Translations under genes and position numbers: made by a program
Part shown: positions 1-14,700 of the stretch, piece by piece
Layout: each line of letters opens with the position of its first letter
Numbering within the stretch: the stretch's first letter is position 1
The notes under the pieces: generated by a model
The model's database searches: none
The model's input: only the letters and a program-made list of their open reading frames with translations
Told to the model about the DNA's origin: nothing
Assembly: GCA_010279815.1 (NCBI GenBank)
Contig: QEOQ01000192.1
Span: 5,914 to 69,913, forward strand
Direction of reading: 5' to 3'
Length of the DNA stretch: 64,000 nucleotides
Source of the DNA: Brachionus plicatilis
Taxonomy: Eukaryota; Rotifera; Eurotatoria; Ploima; Brachionidae

Positions 1-548
1 AAAAAATTAGATAAAGAAGTGGCTATTGATGAAGAAAAAAATGCAAAAAATTTAACAAAATTGGTATATTTTTGCTACATATAACCTGTTAAAGCTTTTT
101 ATCTTAATAATAAAAGAGAACTCTCAATGAACTTAAAATAAAAGCTTTGAGAAAAGACCCAAGTATTGCGACAATAAAGAAAATCTTTGCCTTTAAGGTT
201 AGTATGAAAATATCAAGGCTGCTATTTTAAGAGTTAAAATTTTTGAAAATTTTGTAAGAATGTATTTTTTTATTTTTATAAATACATAAATATATAAAAA
301 AAAATTTTTTACCCTGTTAATTTTTCTAAAGTAGTACACTTTCTTAACAGTGAACAATGTTTGTGGCCGGTAAAAAGACTTTTCGCCGAATGAAAAAAAA
401 TAAATAAAATAATTCTAAATAATAATTTGTCCCTTTACTATCCTAGCGGATCTCCTTCTCCTTTTCGGAGGTGCTCATCTCCTTTTCCAGTGTCTTTTTA
501 GACAGAGGCTACGATTCTCCAGTTAAAACCGGATCCCCTTCTTTCGGA
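1..548. repeat. Repeat-bearing non-coding left edge
   Basis: No gene is seen here. The first ~100 bases are nearly repeated at about 1332-1440: both copies carry a segment around 'gatgaagaaaaaaa', then 'tgcaaaaaatttaacaaaat', then a poly-T/'gctacaa' tract and 'aacctgtt'. The copies are in direct orientation about 1.33 kb apart, so this is a local duplication or two copies of one dispersed repeat. Positions 430-545 form a less AT-rich patch with CT-rich tracts ('ctccttctccttttcgg'), but no open frame or RNA fold that I recognise. Confidence 0.55.
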
Positions 549-740
549 AATGTGAAAACTTAGTATATTTATAAAAAATATTAAAAATTTAAATTGAAAA
601 AAAGATAAACTTAATTAGATATTTTTTTATATTTTTGAATTCCTTTAAATTTGTTCGGCAAAATTCTACAAAAAAATTTCAATTAAAATTTTTGAGAATC
701 TCTATTTCACTCTTTTATTTTTGTACTAAGTTTTCACATT
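549..740. mobile_element. Short terminal-inverted-repeat (MITE-like) element
   Basis: A 17-bp perfect inverted repeat bounds this 192-bp stretch: AATGTGAAAACTTAGTA on the left and its exact complement at 724-740. Beyond the ends the arms still pair loosely (an AAATTTAAATTGAAA-like block on each side). No clear target duplication was found. It encodes nothing and looks like a non-autonomous DNA element. The terminus resembles, without matching, the ATTGTGAATTTT ends of the fold-back elements near 34 kb and 50 kb. Confidence 0.6.
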
Positions 741-3700
741 GCACTTTTTAATGAAAAGGAATTAAACATGCATCTCGTTTTGCAGAGATATTTTTAAGAT
801 TTTTTCTCCCTCAGTGTTATGGAATCTTCTACCCTCTGCTTGTATGACTTTCACACAAACCATAGCATTGTAAAATTTCATACAAAACCATCAATACAAA
901 AAATAATAAATCTTATAAATTTTGTTTTAATGGTCAAAAACTTCAGATTAAACAAAGTTAAACAACTTTTCACTTAATATGGAAACCTTCAAAATTACCC
1001 GCTATTTAAAAGTTTTAAAAAATTAAACGCAATTAATTTGCAAAGATTTTGCAGACTTCCACAGTTGGTGAAACAAAAGTACTTTCACTTTTTTTCATCT
1101 CCAGAACAAGTCATTGACCATTAGAACAAAAGTAATAAGAATTTTTTCTTGTTGTACTGGAAGTTTTGTATCAGATTTCACAAGTCATCCTAAAAAAAAA
1201 CAAAAAATTTAAATTATCTTGGCTAAAATTTAATTAAAACTAGAAATGAGTGAGGAAGAAGATAAAATTTAATTATTGAACTAGAAATGTACAAAACAAT
1301 AACAACATTCGGAGCTGAATCAATCATTTTAGGGGAAAAAAAACAAAAAATTTTAGATAAAGCATTGACTTTTGATGAAGAAAAAAAATGCAAAAAATTT
1401 AACAAAATTGATATATTTTTGCTACAATTAACCTGTTTAAGCTTGAATTTTATTTGTTGAGATTTAATTATCTTTTTTTTGTTTACCTTTCGAATAGATA
1501 TTTTGCTGGCTTGTCATGTTCAATCTAATTTAGGTTCTTTTGCCTTAAACTGTAATTAAATTGGGCCCGGAGCGCTTCGCGAATTCTCTATTCGAAACCA
1601 AAATATGCTCTATGATAAATTGGCCATTGACTAGGCAAGATATTTGCCAATATTTGAACTAAAGTTGACCCTAATTTGATGACAAACAAACATATTGAAT
1701 AACCAAAGTTTGCTGGCACATCCACAAAAATTCTCATTTTTTTGACAACAATTAGCCGAGTTTTTTTCGTGGCCCTTTACTTTTTCAAATTCAAATTATT
1801 TTTAAATTTAAAAAAATAAAAATGTTCCTTTGCTAATAATAGCTATCCGAGCTTGCTTATTTGTATTCGGATTAACCTGAATATCAGATATATGAACAGG
1901 AAAACAATGGAGAAAAAAAATATAGACAAGGGTACTAATGGACAAACAGTGGACACAATTAAGACCAGTTTGTTTTCGATGAATTGAACTGCTTCCGCTA
2001 TTCGATTTCAACACACTCTCAAAAACAAATTTTTGAACAAAAAGAAAAAATAAATAAAATAAAAAAATAAAAATGTGTTAATCCAAAAAATTAATTGTTT
2101 CTTCGAAACGGTGGGCTTTAGGTCCGCGCGCGAACAAATCGCAATTAATTATAAATCTTTTCTTTTCTTTTTTCATTATTAAATTCGATCTATCTAATCT
2201 TTTTCTATATACTAGTGATATTTTACAAATTAAATCCCAAAGTTTGGATTATATAAAACAATTTGCTTGGACATTAGACAGTTTCTCATTAGTTTGTGTA
2301 TTAGTTAATTAAATTGTTCTCCATAGGACAAATATTGATTTTGAATAGAAAAAAAAAAAATAAATTTTCTTGGGTAAACATAGCATCTTGGCTTGTTGTT
2401 GAAAAAAATTTCCAATTAAATTTTAAATTAGAACTTGGTGGCTCTTATCTAAACAAAACACCGGCTTGGCTTAAATTTCAAATACAAATCGTACAAAATG
2501 CGATAAATGCTTGAAGTTTTTTTTTTCTTTTTTTTTAATTAATTCCGAACAACGCTTAGATAAAAAAAAAGAAAAAAAAATTAAACCAAAATTATGAATT
2601 TTATCTATTAGCTTAAAGTTGAGTATAATAAAAAAAAAAAAAAAATTTGTAGTGGTTATCTACGGCCAATGTTTAAATTCAAATTGTTTTTATCATCTAA
2701 CCCCTTTTAAATCTTGTTTATGACTTGGTTATTTCTTATTCACTTTTATTATCTCCTCTACATGGTGTTGTCATTGGCAACTCATGTCTACTTATCTACA
2801 TTAGTATTTGTTTAATTTAACAAGTTGATTAGATATATTTTTCTATTTTAAAAATAAAACGTCAATATCTAATCGTATGATTTGTGCAGCGTTTCTCTAA
2901 GTGTGGACACAGACTTGTAGTTAACTACCACAACTGATGGAGTTAAATTTGAAAATTTTCTTCAACCACACACATCTTAAATATGAAAAGTATTTAAAAC
3001 AAAAAAATTATGCAAAAAAGATACTCTTTTTTGTTAAAATGTCAATTTTAGATAAATAATAATAAGAAATATACTTTTTTTTCAAATAAAAAGAAGCTAT
3101 AGCTGCATTTTAATTTTAGATTTTGCTTCGAATCATTTCTAGCTGAAATTTAAATAGAGCTGAGGTTAAATTATCTTTTCCATGTAATCACTTGTACCTA
3201 GCATTTAAATCTAATAACCTTTAAATAGAAATAAAAACGCTTCTAAATTGAAATTAAATAAAAAATAATTTTTTTTTTCAAAAACCAGTTACATTCAAAC
3301 GCTTTGAGGAAACCGTAAAGGTTAATCAAACCAAAATGATATTAACAACCATGCTCAAAGATATATCAATAGATCTGTCTTGTGGTACACATTTGGAATT
3401 CTTATATAAAATCTTCAAATTGATAAAATCCAACTCAGCAAATGCTTTAAACGAAAAGAAAGAAATTTTTTCTGGAACTTTTAAAGAACCATGACAGTGC
3501 TTCAAAAAAAGCCCACTTGGCACAACCCAGTGAATGTATGAATGGGAAATCGAATTTTTCTTTCTGAATTACTTTAAAAAATGATAAAATGGCGGAAGGA
3601 ATTGGAAAAAAATAAATATAAATACCAATAGATGTTATCTTCTATTCAAAAATTGATTTGACCATTATTTAAAAAAATTGATTGATTCATTCCAGTGACA

Positions 3701-6700
3701 TAGCCTGAAAGAAAATTCTAATCGGAAACAAAAATCAAGTTTTATTATGTTTATTTAAACTTTTTTGTTTCTCTTTTGCTTAAGATCTAAGTAAATTTAT
3801 CTAGTAATTAATTTATCTTTTGAAAATTTGATAAAACAAATCTGGTCATTTATATTAGGCCAATATTTTGTAGACACACGGTCTTCTATTTTGACCTATG
3901 ACTAATTTAAAATAAAGATAATCCTTAATTTTATCAACTCTATCAAAAGTTAATTTTGTTTAATAGAGGATTGTGTCGACTTTGTTAAAGGTGAAAATTC
4001 CAATTATACCGCTTCACTCCGCCAGTGTCCCTTATCAACAATTGATAAAAAAAAATTAATTTCTTTAAACTTGAATTTAAAAAATCTTAATTCTTAATTT
4101 AAATTTTAAAAAGTATGAATAAAAAAATTCTTAATTTTTTTTAATTTTCTAAGATTTGAATTAAAAAATTCCTATATTTTACTGATCAAATAAACAATCT
4201 AATTACTAATATTTAGCAGTAGAATTAGTTTTAAAAATATTCAAGTATCAAGTGATAAAAAACTATTTACAAAATGAATCATTTAAAATGAATCAAAGAG
4301 CAATGGTAATCTGTTTCCAAGCAAAAAAATCTTAATAGAGTGTGAACTAATTAATGAATTTAAATGTTGAAAAAAAATAAAAAAAAATAAAATAAAAAAA
4401 GCTTATCTTGCCATTAGAATTGATAAACTTTTATTATTGCATGGTCATTGAAACCAATTCTAGTCTATAAAACAAAAACAAGTTTTAGAGTAGTAATTCG
4501 ATAGCTAAATCTCATATTAGCAACACGATTTATTTTTAGATAGGACAAAACGATTGTAAATTAGCGTTCTAATTACATACTTGCGCTCAGGTATAATGGG
4601 TATCAAATTCGTGGCTCTCAAAGTCTTGCGATGCTTTTTCTATCTAAAAAAAACAACTATACAAAATCATATTTATGGAAATAAATGAAAAGTTTAATTT
4701 TTCTTCTTTTTAAATTAATAATCGCACACAGAGATGGAGAAAAGAGTCGAACAAAAAACGAAAAAAATTACTAATCATTTAAACAAATAAGAACTTTTAT
4801 CAAGAAATTTTTAAATATCAAAATTGAAATAATTAAATGAAAAGTCTATGTCAAAGCCCATATTAAATTATCTCATTCGGGATAATTATCACTCCGACTC
4901 GGACTAGTGACATTAAAAGCAAAATTGGCGGCAATAAATATTCTAAATGTCACGTTTGGACCATAAAACTAAAAGTAATAAAAATTAGCTTAGGGCCTCA
5001 ATTGTATAACAGGTTAACATTTGACAAATACCGAAATTAGAATAATTCCGATATTAAGAGTGTCTAAATGCGATGTTTATTATAATTTTTATCATTTTTA
5101 TTTCATTTTTTTTTGAAATTAAAACAAATTTTATTTTTACCTTTGAATAAAAAAAACCAAAAAAAAACTTTTTTTCTTTACTTGACAGAGAGAACTATTG
5201 CTTATGTGATGAAACATAATCTTAATTATGTTATTTTAAAATTTCTTGATTTTTATCAAACAAATTAATCTTAAAATGAACACACACACTCACATAGTCG
5301 TAGTAAAATGTGCCTTGGTTTATCTTAAATTGAATGAAACACATAACTTAATTGCCAACCATTAGGGACGAATACCAGGACAGCAACACATTTACCTGAA
5401 TGGCAAATATTGCCCAAAGATAACTAATGTTTTGTGTATTCAAACATTAAAAGGATGCATTTGAAGGTAACTTGCGCCTAAGCCTTAGGCAAATTCTATT
5501 TCACTATTGCCATTTAGATTCGAATAACTTTGTCTAATTTAGCTTGTTCGGTATCAAGTTACAAGACTAAAATAACAAGAATATGACTATAAATTTTGGA
5601 ATACAACTAAATCCAACATATATATACAAGAATGTCCTTAAACACAATCAAATGATCTAATATTAGTTTTAATGATGAATTTTATTTTCAAATACAAGAA
5701 GAAAAAAAAAGGTGAATTTAAAATTTTGTAATCGTTTCGTAATCTTTATCCTTTTGTCAAAATCAAGTCTCTTCTCTTTTCTTCTCGGCACACTAAATAA
5801 CAAAACTTTGTTTTGCCTAATACAAAAAATTTTTTTTTAATCTAACAATAACTTTTTTGATTTAATTAATCTCTTGGCTAATATTTTGAAATGGTTTTAA
5901 TCTGTGCCTAGGCGTTTTACACGCGTAGATTACGAGTCACAATGAATCAGGCTTGATTTGAAATAAATCGCTAAGGTTTGCTACTTATTCGACTCTTTAT
6001 TGTCAAACAAAATGATGCAACACAATCACTACGAGTTAATTAACCTGGTTTTATTAATTTATCTTCACTCGTTGCTATAGTTGACAAAGTTTTACAATCA
6101 ACGAGTCTTGGAGACCAAAATTTTTTAGTTATTGTTGTTGTTATCTAAGTTGATCTTCTATTTTGCCAGTAAAAATATTTTTTTTTTCTATCAAAACCTT
6201 GAATTAAATATTACACAATAAAATTAATTTAAATAAATTAAACTTTTTAGCTAATCTTGGATTGCAAAAGTTGATACAGTTCTATCCAAAAAAATTTAAA
6301 TTGGAGATTTTAATCTAGAAATATTTATTCAAATAATTTAAATCTTTAATTGCCGGTTATCAGTAGAAAAAAATAAATACTAATTCTAGAACGAAAATTA
6401 ATCACTTAACTTTTTTAATTTGATTATTTTTTTAATTTAAATTTAAAACTGGCCAATGTGGGTGGTTTGGTGAAATTAAAAAAAGCTTCAAAAAGACATG
6501 TATTTTAGATCATTTTAAAAAATTTTGTTAATTTTGAAAAACTGTTCTTTTTTTGGGTGACAAAAAAAATCCTTCAAACATTGCTGAATCACTGAAAATA
6601 AATTTGGAACTCGAATGAATTTGTAAGACCAAAATTAATTCTGAGGTCCAACTTGAATATTATTTTTTCTTTTTTTTTTAAATCATAATGAAATTTATCT

Positions 6701-8204
6701 TATGTTTTAATTGACTTTTTTTTATTTAAAAAAAATTGTGTTTTTTTTTAAATTGATGGAAATAAAATTTATTTATTTGGTAACAGTTTAAAAAAATATT
6801 TTGGTTATGCTTGATTCACTTTTTATATTTTTCTTAAATCTTTTCCCAAACTTTTGCTGCTATAGCATTTTTTTGTCAATATTAAAATTTATTTATTATA
6901 TTATTAAATTTTTGGTAACGAACTGACAAGCTGTTTCTAAATAAAATAAAAGCTACTCGACAAATAGTTAAAAAAGATACATTAATTTATAATTTTATTC
7001 TTTTGAAAATTTAAAAAATTTTTCAACTATCAAAAATACAATTTAACTAAATAAAATAATTGAATAGATTCAATCGCCTATTTCTCAAGAATTAATTTGA
7101 AATTTTTCAATGTTCAAATGATAAATGAAGTGAAAAAAATTTTGCTTACACTCGCTGATTATCATGTCAAATGAGACATTGATTGTCGTCTGAATTGAAT
7201 ATTTGCGCGATAAAATCAAATATTCATTTATCAATTCTTGTTCTCATTAAACTAGATATTGAATTTTTGCACATATCTGATCGATTAATCGATTTCTTGC
7301 TCATTTAATTTTTTTATAAAAAACAATTAAATTTTTTTTTTTACCTTTTTAAAAAAAACCTTTGAATTTCAAGGAATAAATAAAGCATAAAATACAAGAT
7401 AAGAATTATTAAGTGGTATTTGACCTAAATAAGAATTTAATTTAAAAAAATGTCTATGTGTAGAAGTTGTCGTACCGTAATAAGCGTTCGAAAGCCATAT
7501 CTTATCTCAAAGAAAAAGTATTAATTTGCACTTTTTATTTTAAGAACTTAAAATTAGATTATGCAATTAGCTCTATGAATTTAAATAAGCAAATAAATTA
7601 AAGAAAAAAATATTTGAAATAAGAAAAATTTATCTGAAATTTAAATGATTAATAATAGCTCGATTTATAGACTTTGGAAATTTACGACTTTTAGATAAGT
7701 AAAAAAATTTCATTCTTGTAGGTTTCATTCTTGCTCGAGCAAACAAAACTTGATAAAGATTATAAAAAAATTATCTTTGATTAAATTTGTAAACGAGCTA
7801 ACGAGAAAGAAAATTTTTATTATCATTATAGAAAACTCGCTTGTAGTATTCAATTAATCTTGGTTTAATAAATATTTAAATACCTGAAATTTAATTAAAA
7901 ATTTTTAACTCCAAATCCCTATCACAAATAAAGATAGTCGGATTTGAGCTATCAAGACACCCATTACATTGTAACAAGCCAAATTTTTTCTCAATTGAAC
8001 CATTTTGACTACGGTTTTACGACAAAATTCAAATGGTGCCATTCAATTTTTGTTTATGTCTTAAAATAACTGAGAAAACAGGATTTATCTCCTAATGTTT
8101 ACATCAAATATTATGAAACTGAGTTAGTAGAATATATTATGATGAGACTTTATTTCTTGGCCAAAATTACCTAAAATAAACAGAAAAATATTTTTGTTTT
8201 GCAG
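741..8204. other. Long gene-free AT-rich stretch
   Basis: I find no coding region. The short open frames do not resemble known proteins and carry no extended splice-linked reading frame. Composition varies: about 1480-1700, 2090-2130 and 4860-5640 are less AT-rich than their surroundings, as in other probable regulatory stretches of this window. Poly-A/T runs are frequent. This may be intergenic DNA downstream of the annexin gene, or large introns of a plus-strand gene extending from the left (see the exon-like segment at 8205). Confidence 0.5.
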
Positions 8205-8248
8205 GGACCTATTTTTCAAGCACTTTTCACAAGTGGAAATTTGACCGA
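8205..8248 (+). other. Isolated exon-like segment (44 nt)
   Basis: Immediately upstream is a textbook acceptor (TTTTTGTTTTGCAG) and immediately downstream a near-consensus donor (GTAAGTGAG). The 44 nt between have one open frame, reading GPIFQALFTSGNLTE across the donor. The composition is less AT-rich than the flanks. I do not recognise the peptide and see no partner exon, so it could be an internal exon of a plus-strand gene that starts left of the window, or chance splice signals. Confidence 0.3.
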
Positions 8249-8762
8249 GTAAGTGAGACACTTGTAGGGTAGAAAATATTTTTATGTAATTTTTTTTTTG
8301 TAAGAAAGTCGTTTTAGTTTTTGGAATGATTTATTCAAAGTTGTTTTATTTAATTTTGCCACCCCTTCCAAAAATTTGAAAAACTCCAAACCTGTTCAAA
8401 AAGTTGCATAACTTTTTTTCTTTATATTTTTTTCTCAAACGTTAATCCATTTCAAAAAAGTTTAACTAAAAAAATATTAATTATCTCCGCACACTAATTA
8501 CTAAATTTAGAGTTTTTTTTTGTCAAATGTGATCGTTTTCAAATAGACATTAATCTCATGCAGATAAAAAATTTAGAGAAAAAAAAGAGTGGGTCTAAGA
8601 TTTTATTATTTTGAATAAAATAAATTTGAAAAAATTTCAATAAAGCTTCGTAGGAATCAGCTGCATATAGTGCGCGATTATTCACATTTAATAAAATAAA
8701 ATTACTTCAATAAAAAATTTATTTAGAAAAAAAAAAGAATAAAATAATAAAGCTTTTGATGT

Positions 8763-11700
8763 TTATTTTTTAATTGCATCTTCATCTCCGATCAGAATGA
8801 GCAAAACTTTTCGAAAGTCTCCTGACGTGTCTCCCTTGATGTATTCTGCTAGGCTTTTTTTGGAAATTTGCTCAAATTTTTGTTTTATCTGAACCAAGTC
8901 TATTTCACATCTGCCTACTATCACTCTAATCAGCGAGCTCTCTTTAGTACCCAGACCTTTCATGGATTTTAACAGTATTGAGGCAAAGTGAGCTTGTTTA
9001 TCTCGCACACATGCCACAATGGACAGAAACACTCTCAGCAAATCGCCCGAGCACTCTTTTTTCAAATCCTCTTCTATCGAGTGGCCGGTCAATTGTTCAT
9101 ACTCATCAAACATAGCTCTAAGCTGCGAAAAGCTTCTGGTGCACAATATGGTCACGAATTTGGATTCATCGGTTCCCCATTTTTTGGTGCCAGCATTCAG
9201 TAGCTCTTCGGAGTCCAATTTAGCCTGGGTCCTGTCAACTAAATTGCCGGACGGCCGCGATGCTGTTAGCAATGAAACAAGCACTTTTCTAAAATGACCA
9301 CTAGTATCACTCTTTATGTCATTTTCTAAATTCTTTTTATACACTTAATTTAAAAAAATAAATAAATAAAACATTGTATCTAAAAAAATTTTTTTTTAAT
9401 TTTTTTTTATTACTTGAATGATATTTAGACTTTGCTGCATTTATTTGTTCATGTGTTCTTGTAGTCAATAGTTCAATTAGAGCGCTCTCTAAAAATAAAT
9501 TATTTAAATTTTATTTTTCAATGAATAATTTCAAAATTAAAAACAACGTGATTCAGGTGTATTTCTCAGTTTGAATAGCTAGCTAGCTAACTGTTTGATC
9601 CAATTATATATACTTAATAAATTTACTTTTTATTTTAAATATCATAGCAAAAAATATTTTCTAATAGAATTTTTGACTTTTTAATTTTCTAGTAATCAAG
9701 TTACATAATCAAAGCGAAATTCTTTCTGAGTTGTCTTTTCTTTTTACAATTAAAAAATATTTCTATCATTTTTTTTAAATCAATGGTAACAAAGTTAAAG
9801 TCTTATGGCTCTGGTCTTCTAACTGTCAGCTCGATCCAGAAATCTCTGATTGCAAAGAGTGGTAATGGACTGGTGAATTCTGAATAATTGTTGGAGTTAG
9901 ACTTGTTGAGTGTAGTGTAGTTCCTCAAAGCTCAGTACTTGAGCTCTTAGTATAAACCTATGTTCGAATCAGAGTTGTTTGAAAGTCATAAGTCTCAAGT
10001 CAAGTCCAAGTCCGGACTTTTTATTTTAATTTTCATTCAAAAGTCCAAGCCCAGGCTTCAAAATTTTGAATACTGAAGAAGAAATTTATGCTAAAATTGG
10101 AAGAAAATTCTGATTTATGGCAAATCTATTGCATTAGACAATCCAAGAGTATAATAATTTTTTGATATGAAGCCTGATCTAACAAATTAAAAAAAAAGTC
10201 CGGACTTGGACTTTTTTTTGGGACTTTTAAACAACTCTGGTTCGAATTTTAAAATGAAGCTACAAAAATTATTTTAATTCGGCTCAAGATACATTATTAT
10301 TTTAACATTATTCATTATTTTTATAATGTTCAATAAAAATTGCCGCTTTGAAATTTATTATATCTTTCTTGTTTTGTTAATCATATTAACATTTTGATTT
10401 ACATTTATATAAACCAATGTAACCTTATCTCTAATTTATCAGCACCAGGTCCTTATAAAATCCATAATACTTAGTAAGTGACTCTGATGAATTTAAAAAA
10501 CTAATTCTGGACTTGATTAATTTATCTTCCAGAACAAAAATGTTACTAGACTGGTGGAAAATTTCAAGAATAGCCATGATACCCAAAAAAAAAGTAAATT
10601 GCCTAAATCCTAAAGATAATGGGCCAGTTAGTGTCACAAGTTGTCTAGGTAAATTGTCTAAAAGACTTGTCTTGTAAAAAGGTTAAATAAATTTATTGAA
10701 GAAAAAGCTTATAATCAAACAACAACCAGGGTTTAGGAAGCATAGACAAACTAGGGATAATTTATTTCATATCATACAAAAAACGATTGAAACATTCGAA
10801 AAAAAAGAAATTGTGTGCTATTTTTTTCGATATTCAGGCAGCATTCGACAATGTATGGCATATAGACCTTCTTTTTAAAATGATCAAAATGAAAATACCA
10901 ATTGATCTTATTTTATAGTTATCTCTAATTTATTTTTAGAAAATAGGCAATTCTTTGTTAATATCGGATACACAATCATAACTTTACGATATAAAAGCAG
11001 GGATCCCACAAGGTTCAGTGTTAAGTCCTTTACTATTTTCGATTTATATGAACAATATATCAACTAAATATAACAAAAAAAAAAGCTACTCACTACTTTT
11101 TGCGGAAGATTTGGTTTTTTATTTTATTTTTAATAAGAATAACATTCTAAAAATTTTAATTGTCTTCATTAAGAATATTTGGCTCTCGCCTTGGCGCTTA
11201 GATATGACAGCAGAAAAATGCAATTCTATTATTTTTACAAGTACTTAGAAAAATCTGACCAATAAATTATAGTTTAAAATGTCGAATAAAAACCTAACAC
11301 CTTCACCAAGATTATCTGCAATAATTTTAAAAAAGTTACAGAGAATTCATAATTGTGCTATTAAGGTAATTTATAAGTTAAATTATCGAGAAAACACAAA
11401 ACATTCATAGAGAAACAGGCATTAAAGTTCTAGAGGATATATTTAGGGAACTAAATGGAAATTACTTAAATTCTTCGATTCAGAATAAAAATCCATTAAT
11501 AATTGATTTAATAAACGAGTATTAACTTTTTAAAAGAGGAAGAAATCAAAAATTAAAATTCGATTCTATTCTTTGTAATCAAAAAATGTAGCAGTGAAAG
11601 GAAAAAATACCTAAAAGAAAAATTCCTTAAATTGTGTATAATTCTTTCTCTTTTTTATTTTGGTCTCTGTAAATATTCCCTTTTTTTCCCTTCCTTTTCT

Positions 11701-14700
11701 TTTTCTTTATTACCGTAAACTCGTGACCATATTTCTTGGAACAATGTCAAAATTTGGGTTTATTCCATACGGAACTAATACCATCGAAATCATGTTATAA
11801 AATCTGTTTATTTTTTTTTAGAATAAACCTTGACGTCTGACTTTAAACTACGAGTAAGCGCAAAACTTTGATTTTATTCTTAAAATAATTTCGAATTTAT
11901 TTTGCAATAAACTTAAAAAATTGTAGAGTAAAATTAACAAATTTTATAACATGGTTTCGATGGTATTAGTTCCGTATGGAATAAACCCAAATTTTGACAT
12001 TGTTCCAAGAGTAATGGTCACGAGTTTACGATATTTTTTAAAATACGTAAAGAGTATTTTTTTAAATCACGAACGCATATAAAAATAATATGTATATATT
12101 TTTTTGGGACAGTTTTTATAAGCTTGGCAAAGGAGAGAAAGCTTGAGCCACTATTTATTTATTTATATATTTATTTAAATAAAGACGTTTATCATCATCC
12201 TTATCTCTAAATTGACAGACTCTGAAACAGATAGGTTAGCCGAGTAGCCATTAGCAAAAAAGAGTAGATTGGAAAACTATGAAAAAGTAATTAAGAATAA
12301 ATGCGCTACACCAGTCCGATCGAAAAACACAAAAAAAATTAATTAAGTGTTTTTTTTTTCCTTAAAAAATATGTTTTGTTTTTATATTTTTGTTCTAGTT
12401 TGATAATTAGTGTAATATTTTTCTTAAAAAAAAGTAATAAATAAAAAATTTTGTTCTAATTTCAATATTTTAGTTTTTTGCAAAAAATAAAAACAGGCAA
12501 TAATTATATGCCATCAGAAAAATTTTCAAGAAAGTATTGCAGCACTTCATACTAGAGTGATTGAACTTTCTAATGAGAATGAATTAAAGCGTAGTAAAAA
12601 AAGCAACAAAAAAGTTTGACAAAAAAAGTCTTGTTGGAATTCGATTATCCAAGAGATCTACATAGAAATGGTAAGCAATTGCTTTAAATATAGAGAATCA
12701 AGATTAAGTAATGAAAAAGCAATTCAGCAAACAAAAAAGACTCAAACCAAAATTAAAGAAGGAAGGTTTTTTTAAAAAAATAAATGTTTTATTTAAAAGG
12801 ATAAAACCGATTTCTTGAAGAAAATTAATGGACAGTCTAAACAATGCACTCGAGTCGATGTCAATACATCAGCAATAGAAGATAAATAAACTAATGGAAA
12901 TTTTTTGAAAATAACGTTTGGACTACCAAATACGTGTAGAACAAAAGAAATGTTAACACAAAGACAAATTATTAATTATAAAGACATATTATTTTTAAGT
13001 TTGCATCAACTTACACAATTTTGTCTTTATTTTATTAAATTTAATGTCAAAAAATAAAATTATGCCTAAAATTATGGTAACAACATCTAAAGAGGTTATG
13101 TGATATTGGGATGGTCAAATTTAAAGAACTGCTTTATCTCCTTCATTTAAAAGACATTTTCCAAAAAATATATGTTAACATGAACAACTCGAAGAGAGGA
13201 ATCGAATTATAAATTGAAATGATTAAAATGATACATTTGAAAAAGAACTTAAACATTTTTTTTTCCTCTTAAAGTTTGATTTGGTCTAATGAGGTGAAAA
13301 AGTCTAACTAACAAAATTCGTGGAAATTGGGCTAACAAAATTCGTGGAAATGACTATTATTGAAGTTTTCGAACAAAATGGGTGTGAAATATTCAATAAA
13401 AAAATAGGGAACCTGGTTAGACTTGGTTACCATATTATTTTTATTTTTTTTTATGCCTAATAATAAAACAGCTAATAATTATGTGCTTGTTCATAAATAA
13501 AATAGCTCCTAAAAATATATATTTTATCTCCCGGGAAAATGTTATTTTTTAATTTATTAAACTGAAAAAAAAAATTTCATTCCAACTTATATAACTATAA
13601 TAACTTTTCAAGTGCATATTTTTAATACAAAAAATTACCATCAGTTCCAATTCCGGCAATGGCTTTTTTGAATGAAAAAGCGTCGAATTCATCTTCCTCC
13701 ATCATAAGCCCTTCTATTACATCTCGGAACGATCTGCTCAGCTCACTATGTAAATCATCCAGCAAATTTCTTCCAAACATGGACTTAAAGCAAGTTTTTA
13801 ATTGCTGTCTCTGGGCCCGAGATCTTTTGCTAATTATTTGTATAATTGTATTCTCATCAGTTCCAAAGCCTTTCATAGCTTTTCTGAGTCTTTCGCAATC
13901 ATTCGAACAATCAAAATCAGGGCAATCAGTCACAGTCGGTGTCTCTTCAACAAGTGGCTCTTCGACCTGTTCAATCACATGCGGTTCTTCTTCAACAGCA
14001 TCCTCGAATACTCTTTGTGAAGGATCCTTAATCAATAATAACAATAATTTGCCATAGTCCCCTGATACATCATCTCTTATCTCATCTTCCATTGATTTAT
14101 CATAAATATTGTGATATTCTTCTTTAATCTGAACCATGTCCACTTCACTGCGTGAGATCACAATACGGTTCAATGTGTGCTCGTCGGTACCCAGACCCTT
14201 AATTGCTTTTTTAATCTCTTTGGCAAAATATGCCGCTTTATTTTTAACATTATTTACTTAAATAAAAATTTAATTTTAATTTCAATTTTGAATTTAATTT
14301 TTGTTTTACTTAAGGCAAGATATGTTTTTGCCACGTTTCCACTCATTTCACTTTTTATCGACTCTTCGATGGACTTTTTGGTCTCTGTCTGGTACACTTT
14401 GAATAATTGCCTCAAATGAGCATAGCTTCTAGTACCAAATATTTGATTGAATTTCTGCTCATCAGTGCCAAGTTTTTTTATGCCTGCTTTAACCAGCTCA
14501 TCTACATCTTGTCTGACCAGATTCATATCAACTTCGCTACTCTCATCTCGGCCAAAGCTCAACAAAGAAGTTAGCAATTTACGGTACGAACCCGACGTAT
14601 CCGACCTAATGTCTTCTTCCATTTTTTTTTTGTACACTAAAATAAAATTTAGAATAAAAAATTAAATTATCATTTCTTTTTTTTATACATTCTTGATACA

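Noticed and set aside
3326..3523. Open frame of 65 codons on the minus strand
   Set aside because: No domain, no splice partners; the plus strand gives equally protein-like but broken text. Possibly transposon debris, not enough to call.
13659..14057. Plus-strand open frame of 132 codons
   Set aside because: It is the antisense shadow of annexin exon 10.
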